From assembly GCF_040567655.1 (NCBI RefSeq), contig NZ_JBEXAC010000001.1:2108001-2172000 (forward strand): DNA of 64,000 nucleotides, in the 5' to 3' direction. The notes under the pieces are model-generated. The model was not told where the DNA came from and ran no database searches. It saw only the letters and a list, made by a program, of their open reading frames with translations. This stretch comes from Chitinophaga sp. H8 (GTDB lineage: Bacteria; Bacteroidota; Bacteroidia; Chitinophagales; Chitinophagaceae). Positions 62,040 to 64,000 of this stretch are shown in pieces; position 1 is the first letter of the stretch; each line of letters starts with the position of its first letter. Both the position numbers and the translations under genes were made by a program.

Positions 62040-64000
62040 ATGAAACGACTACTATCCTTTCTATATCTGCTGTTTGCAGTTTTACTATTTGGTAATAGTG
62101 ACACATACGCACAACAAGCATTCATGAACGCTCCTTCAACGGTATGTACCACTATGCCAGGCAATGCACGTTATGCATCCCTGAATGCATTTGTATATAC
62201 CGGTAGCACCTACAGGGTAAAACGAGGTGGGGTCTGGGTTTGGGAAAATGACCTTGCCCGGCAAACTATTACAAAAACAACCTGGACCGTTACGCCTGCG
62301 GTAGCCAGTATTAAATATGGCAGCATTGGGAATGCTGCTGGTGATAATCAGTCCTTGTGCGTGGAATTTAATGCTGCTGGCAATTATACGTTTACAGCGA
62401 CCATGATTTCCGGAGGGGTGACATATACCACCACCAAAGTGATAAAGGTGGAAACCTGTGATATCCCGGTTTGTAAAGGGGCGCCTACCACAAAAGCAGG
62501 GTTTGATGAAAACTTTGGAACCGCCCCCACCCGAACCACCTCTCCCTATATGCTGCCCTCACCAACAGGATATATTGCTAACCTGACTACTGATCTGGCA
62601 GATAACTATTATTGTATCCGGAAAACAACGCAGGGACGCAGTGAATGGGTAAATGGTCCCGATCATACAGGGAACACAGGTGCCGATGGTGCAATGCTGG
62701 TGTGTAACTCTGCATATGAAAAGAAAACCTTCTATAGCAGGCAGGTAACTGGTATGTGTACAGGTGCGGTATACAATTTCAGTGCCTTTATTATGAATGT
62801 GAATACAAAAGATATCCTTGAATCTGGTTGTGCACTGGGACTGAACGAAGACGGTTCCCAGATGGTAGGGTACAGATACGCAGGGGTAACTTTTTTAATT
62901 ATAGCTCCCAATGGAGATACGCTAAAGAAATTCAACACCAACGACATTTCCATGGTGCTGGATGCAAATAAACCTGATAAAGAAGCTTATGAATGGACCA
63001 AGTACGGTGGAAGCTTTAAACTGCCGGCAGGTGTTTCCTCAGTAACCGTTAAAATCGTTAATAACAACCCAGGCGGTTGCGGTAATGATATTGCTATTGA
63101 TGATATCTCTTTCCAATACTGTAACCCTACTATGTATGGTTATGTTGATGGACAACCTCCTGAAGAGTTTGCACCGGAAGTGGAATTGTGCGCCAATGCT
63201 CCCGTGAATATCGTGGCTTTCTGCAATCCTAAAAACTATTTTACCAATCCTACTTATACCTGGGAGCAAAGTGATAATGGTACCACCTGGACTCCTGTTG
63301 TGGAATCCGCTGTAATCAAAGGTACCACCAAAGACACCTTAAAATTTCTGACTGGTGGCCTACAGGGAGACCCTACCATACAGACCGTGCGCTATTATCG
63401 GGTAAGTATCAATGAATCCGGCAATAGTAGCGACTGTACCTCTCCTTCGGAAAAGGTAAAAGTTACTATTTTACCAGCGCCTAAGGTAACTGTTACCGAA
63501 GGGGATATTTGCCGTGGGCAAAGTACTTCCATTACAGTAGATGGGTCTTTTGACTATTACCAATGGGTCAATTTCCCGCCAGGTACACCCAATACCATTA
63601 CAGTATCTCCTATAGACACCACTACTTATACAGTATATGGCTATAAAAACTATGGCCTGGATGCAAATGGAGAACCCAGACTTTGCGTGGACTCCGGACG
63701 CGCTAAGGTAAAAGTATACCAACCACCGATCGTAGCAGACATTACCGGCGGCCCTGCTGCTATTTGTCTGGGTGAAAAGGTAAACTTAGCCATAGATCCC
63801 TCACTTTCTCAGTTCGTAGTAAAATGGGATCCTTCCAACGCCAGCACCACCTCAATTGAACATACACCCGCTTCTATTGGTAATAAAACTTACAAGGTGA
63901 CAGTAACCAATGTGAAGTGTGTAACGGAAAAAACCTTTGATGTGCTGGTAACAGGCAATCCTGTTGCTAACGCAGGGACTAATAAAGACGTTAAAAATTG
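62040..64000 (+). CDS. large secreted adhesin-like protein with PKD-like domains (5' part, runs off the window)
   Basis: 653 codons are visible from the ATG at 62040 with no stop before the window end. The N-terminus is a signal peptide (MKRLLSFLYLLFAVLLFGNS, cleaved near YAQQA). An N-terminal PKD-like part is followed by a jelly-roll-like region that contains CALGLNEDGSQM and NNPGGCGNDIAIDDISFQYC, a MAM/LamG-like Cys-bounded stretch often found in such Bacteroidota proteins. Then come repeated Ig/PKD-like units with PxVTVTEGDICRGQSTSITV and PAAICLGEKVNLAIDPSLSQ. Proteins of this build usually end in a gliding-motility or T9SS C-terminal sorting domain; that part lies outside. Confidence 0.8.
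   Translation, partial: MKRLLSFLYLLFAVLLFGNSDTYAQQAFMNAPSTVCTTMPGNARYASLNAFVYTGSTYRVKRGGVWVWENDLARQTITKTTWTVTPAVASIKYGSIGNAAGDNQSLCVEFNAAGNYTFTATMISGGVTYTTTKVIKVETCDIPVCKGAPTTKAGFDENFGTAPTRTTSPYMLPSPTGYIANLTTDLADNYYCIRKTTQGRSEWVNGPDHTGNTGADGAMLVCNSAYEKKTFYSRQVTGMCTGAVYNFSAFIMNVNTKDILESGCALGLNEDGSQMVGYRYAGVTFLIIAPNGDTLKKFNTNDISMVLDANKPDKEAYEWTKYGGSFKLPAGVSSVTVKIVNNNPGGCGNDIAIDDISFQYCNPTMYGYVDGQPPEEFAPEVELCANAPVNIVAFCNPKNYFTNPTYTWEQSDNGTTWTPVVESAVIKGTTKDTLKFLTGGLQGDPTIQTVRYYRVSINESGNSSDCTSPSEKVKVTILPAPKVTVTEGDICRGQSTSITVDGSFDYYQWVNFPPGTPNTITVSPIDTTTYTVYGYKNYGLDANGEPRLCVDSGRAKVKVYQPPIVADITGGPAAICLGEKVNLAIDPSLSQFVVKWDPSNASTTSIEHTPASIGNKTYKVTVTNVKCVTEKTFDVLVTGNPVANAGTNKDVKN

Overview
The window is chromosomal DNA from a Bacteroidota bacterium, most likely a Chitinophaga-like member of the Chitinophagaceae. 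The signs are a STN/TonB-dependent receptor next to a DUF4249 lipoprotein, a very large secreted protein with PKD-like domains, little Shine-Dalgarno signal before genes, and several promoters of the phylum-specific type (TTG, 20-21 bases, TAnnTTTG) in front of tRNA and ribosomal-protein genes. Genus is an inference; no 16S gene or taxon-specific marker is present.

Layout. 1-5079: a small membrane protein, then minus-strand genes for a PfkB-type sugar kinase, a MscS channel, and a sulfur/persulfide operon (MBL-rhodanese protein followed by two YeeE/YedE half-transporters) with a candidate Crp/Fnr-type operator. 5175-12356: a four-gene minus-strand envelope cassette (secreted protein, TonB-dependent receptor, DUF4249 lipoprotein, MG2/plug-like protein). 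13013-16804, plus strand: two multi-pass membrane proteins, an actin-like protein whose nucleotide-binding motifs appear circularly permuted, and a bactofilin.

16826-52074 is the centrepiece: about 35 kb and 21 co-directional minus-strand genes encoding a complete extracellular contractile injection system (eCIS; Afp/PVC/AlgoCIS type). In transcription order: DUF4255 tail terminator, an unknown protein, sheath, two helical unknown proteins, two tube proteins, DUF5908, LysM tube/baseplate protein, VgrG-like spike, PAAR tip, gp25, gp47/J-like wedge, an S74 tail fibre with a CBM-like module, a 2426-residue wedge-like protein carrying many YegP-like repeats, a 1053-residue fibre-like protein, the CIS tape-measure protein, two DUF4157 candidate effectors flanking an orphan gene, and the AAA+ ATPase. 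No T6SS membrane-complex genes (TssJ/L/M) and no capsid or terminase genes are present, which favours an eCIS over a T6SS or prophage.

52740-54370: a nonsense-interrupted AraC-GyrI regulator gene and two tandem tRNA-Arg(ACG) genes. 54489-61619: housekeeping genes (rlmH, rhomboid protease, tilS, TPR protein, etfB-etfA, a bifunctional nuclease, ispE, rplT, rpmI). 62040-64000: the 5' part of a large secreted adhesin-like gene that runs off the window.

The observations most worth a second look are the giant YegP-repeat baseplate protein, the permuted actin-like protein beside the eCIS, the DUF4157 proteins with additional HExxH motifs, and the unknown helical proteins between the sheath and tube genes.
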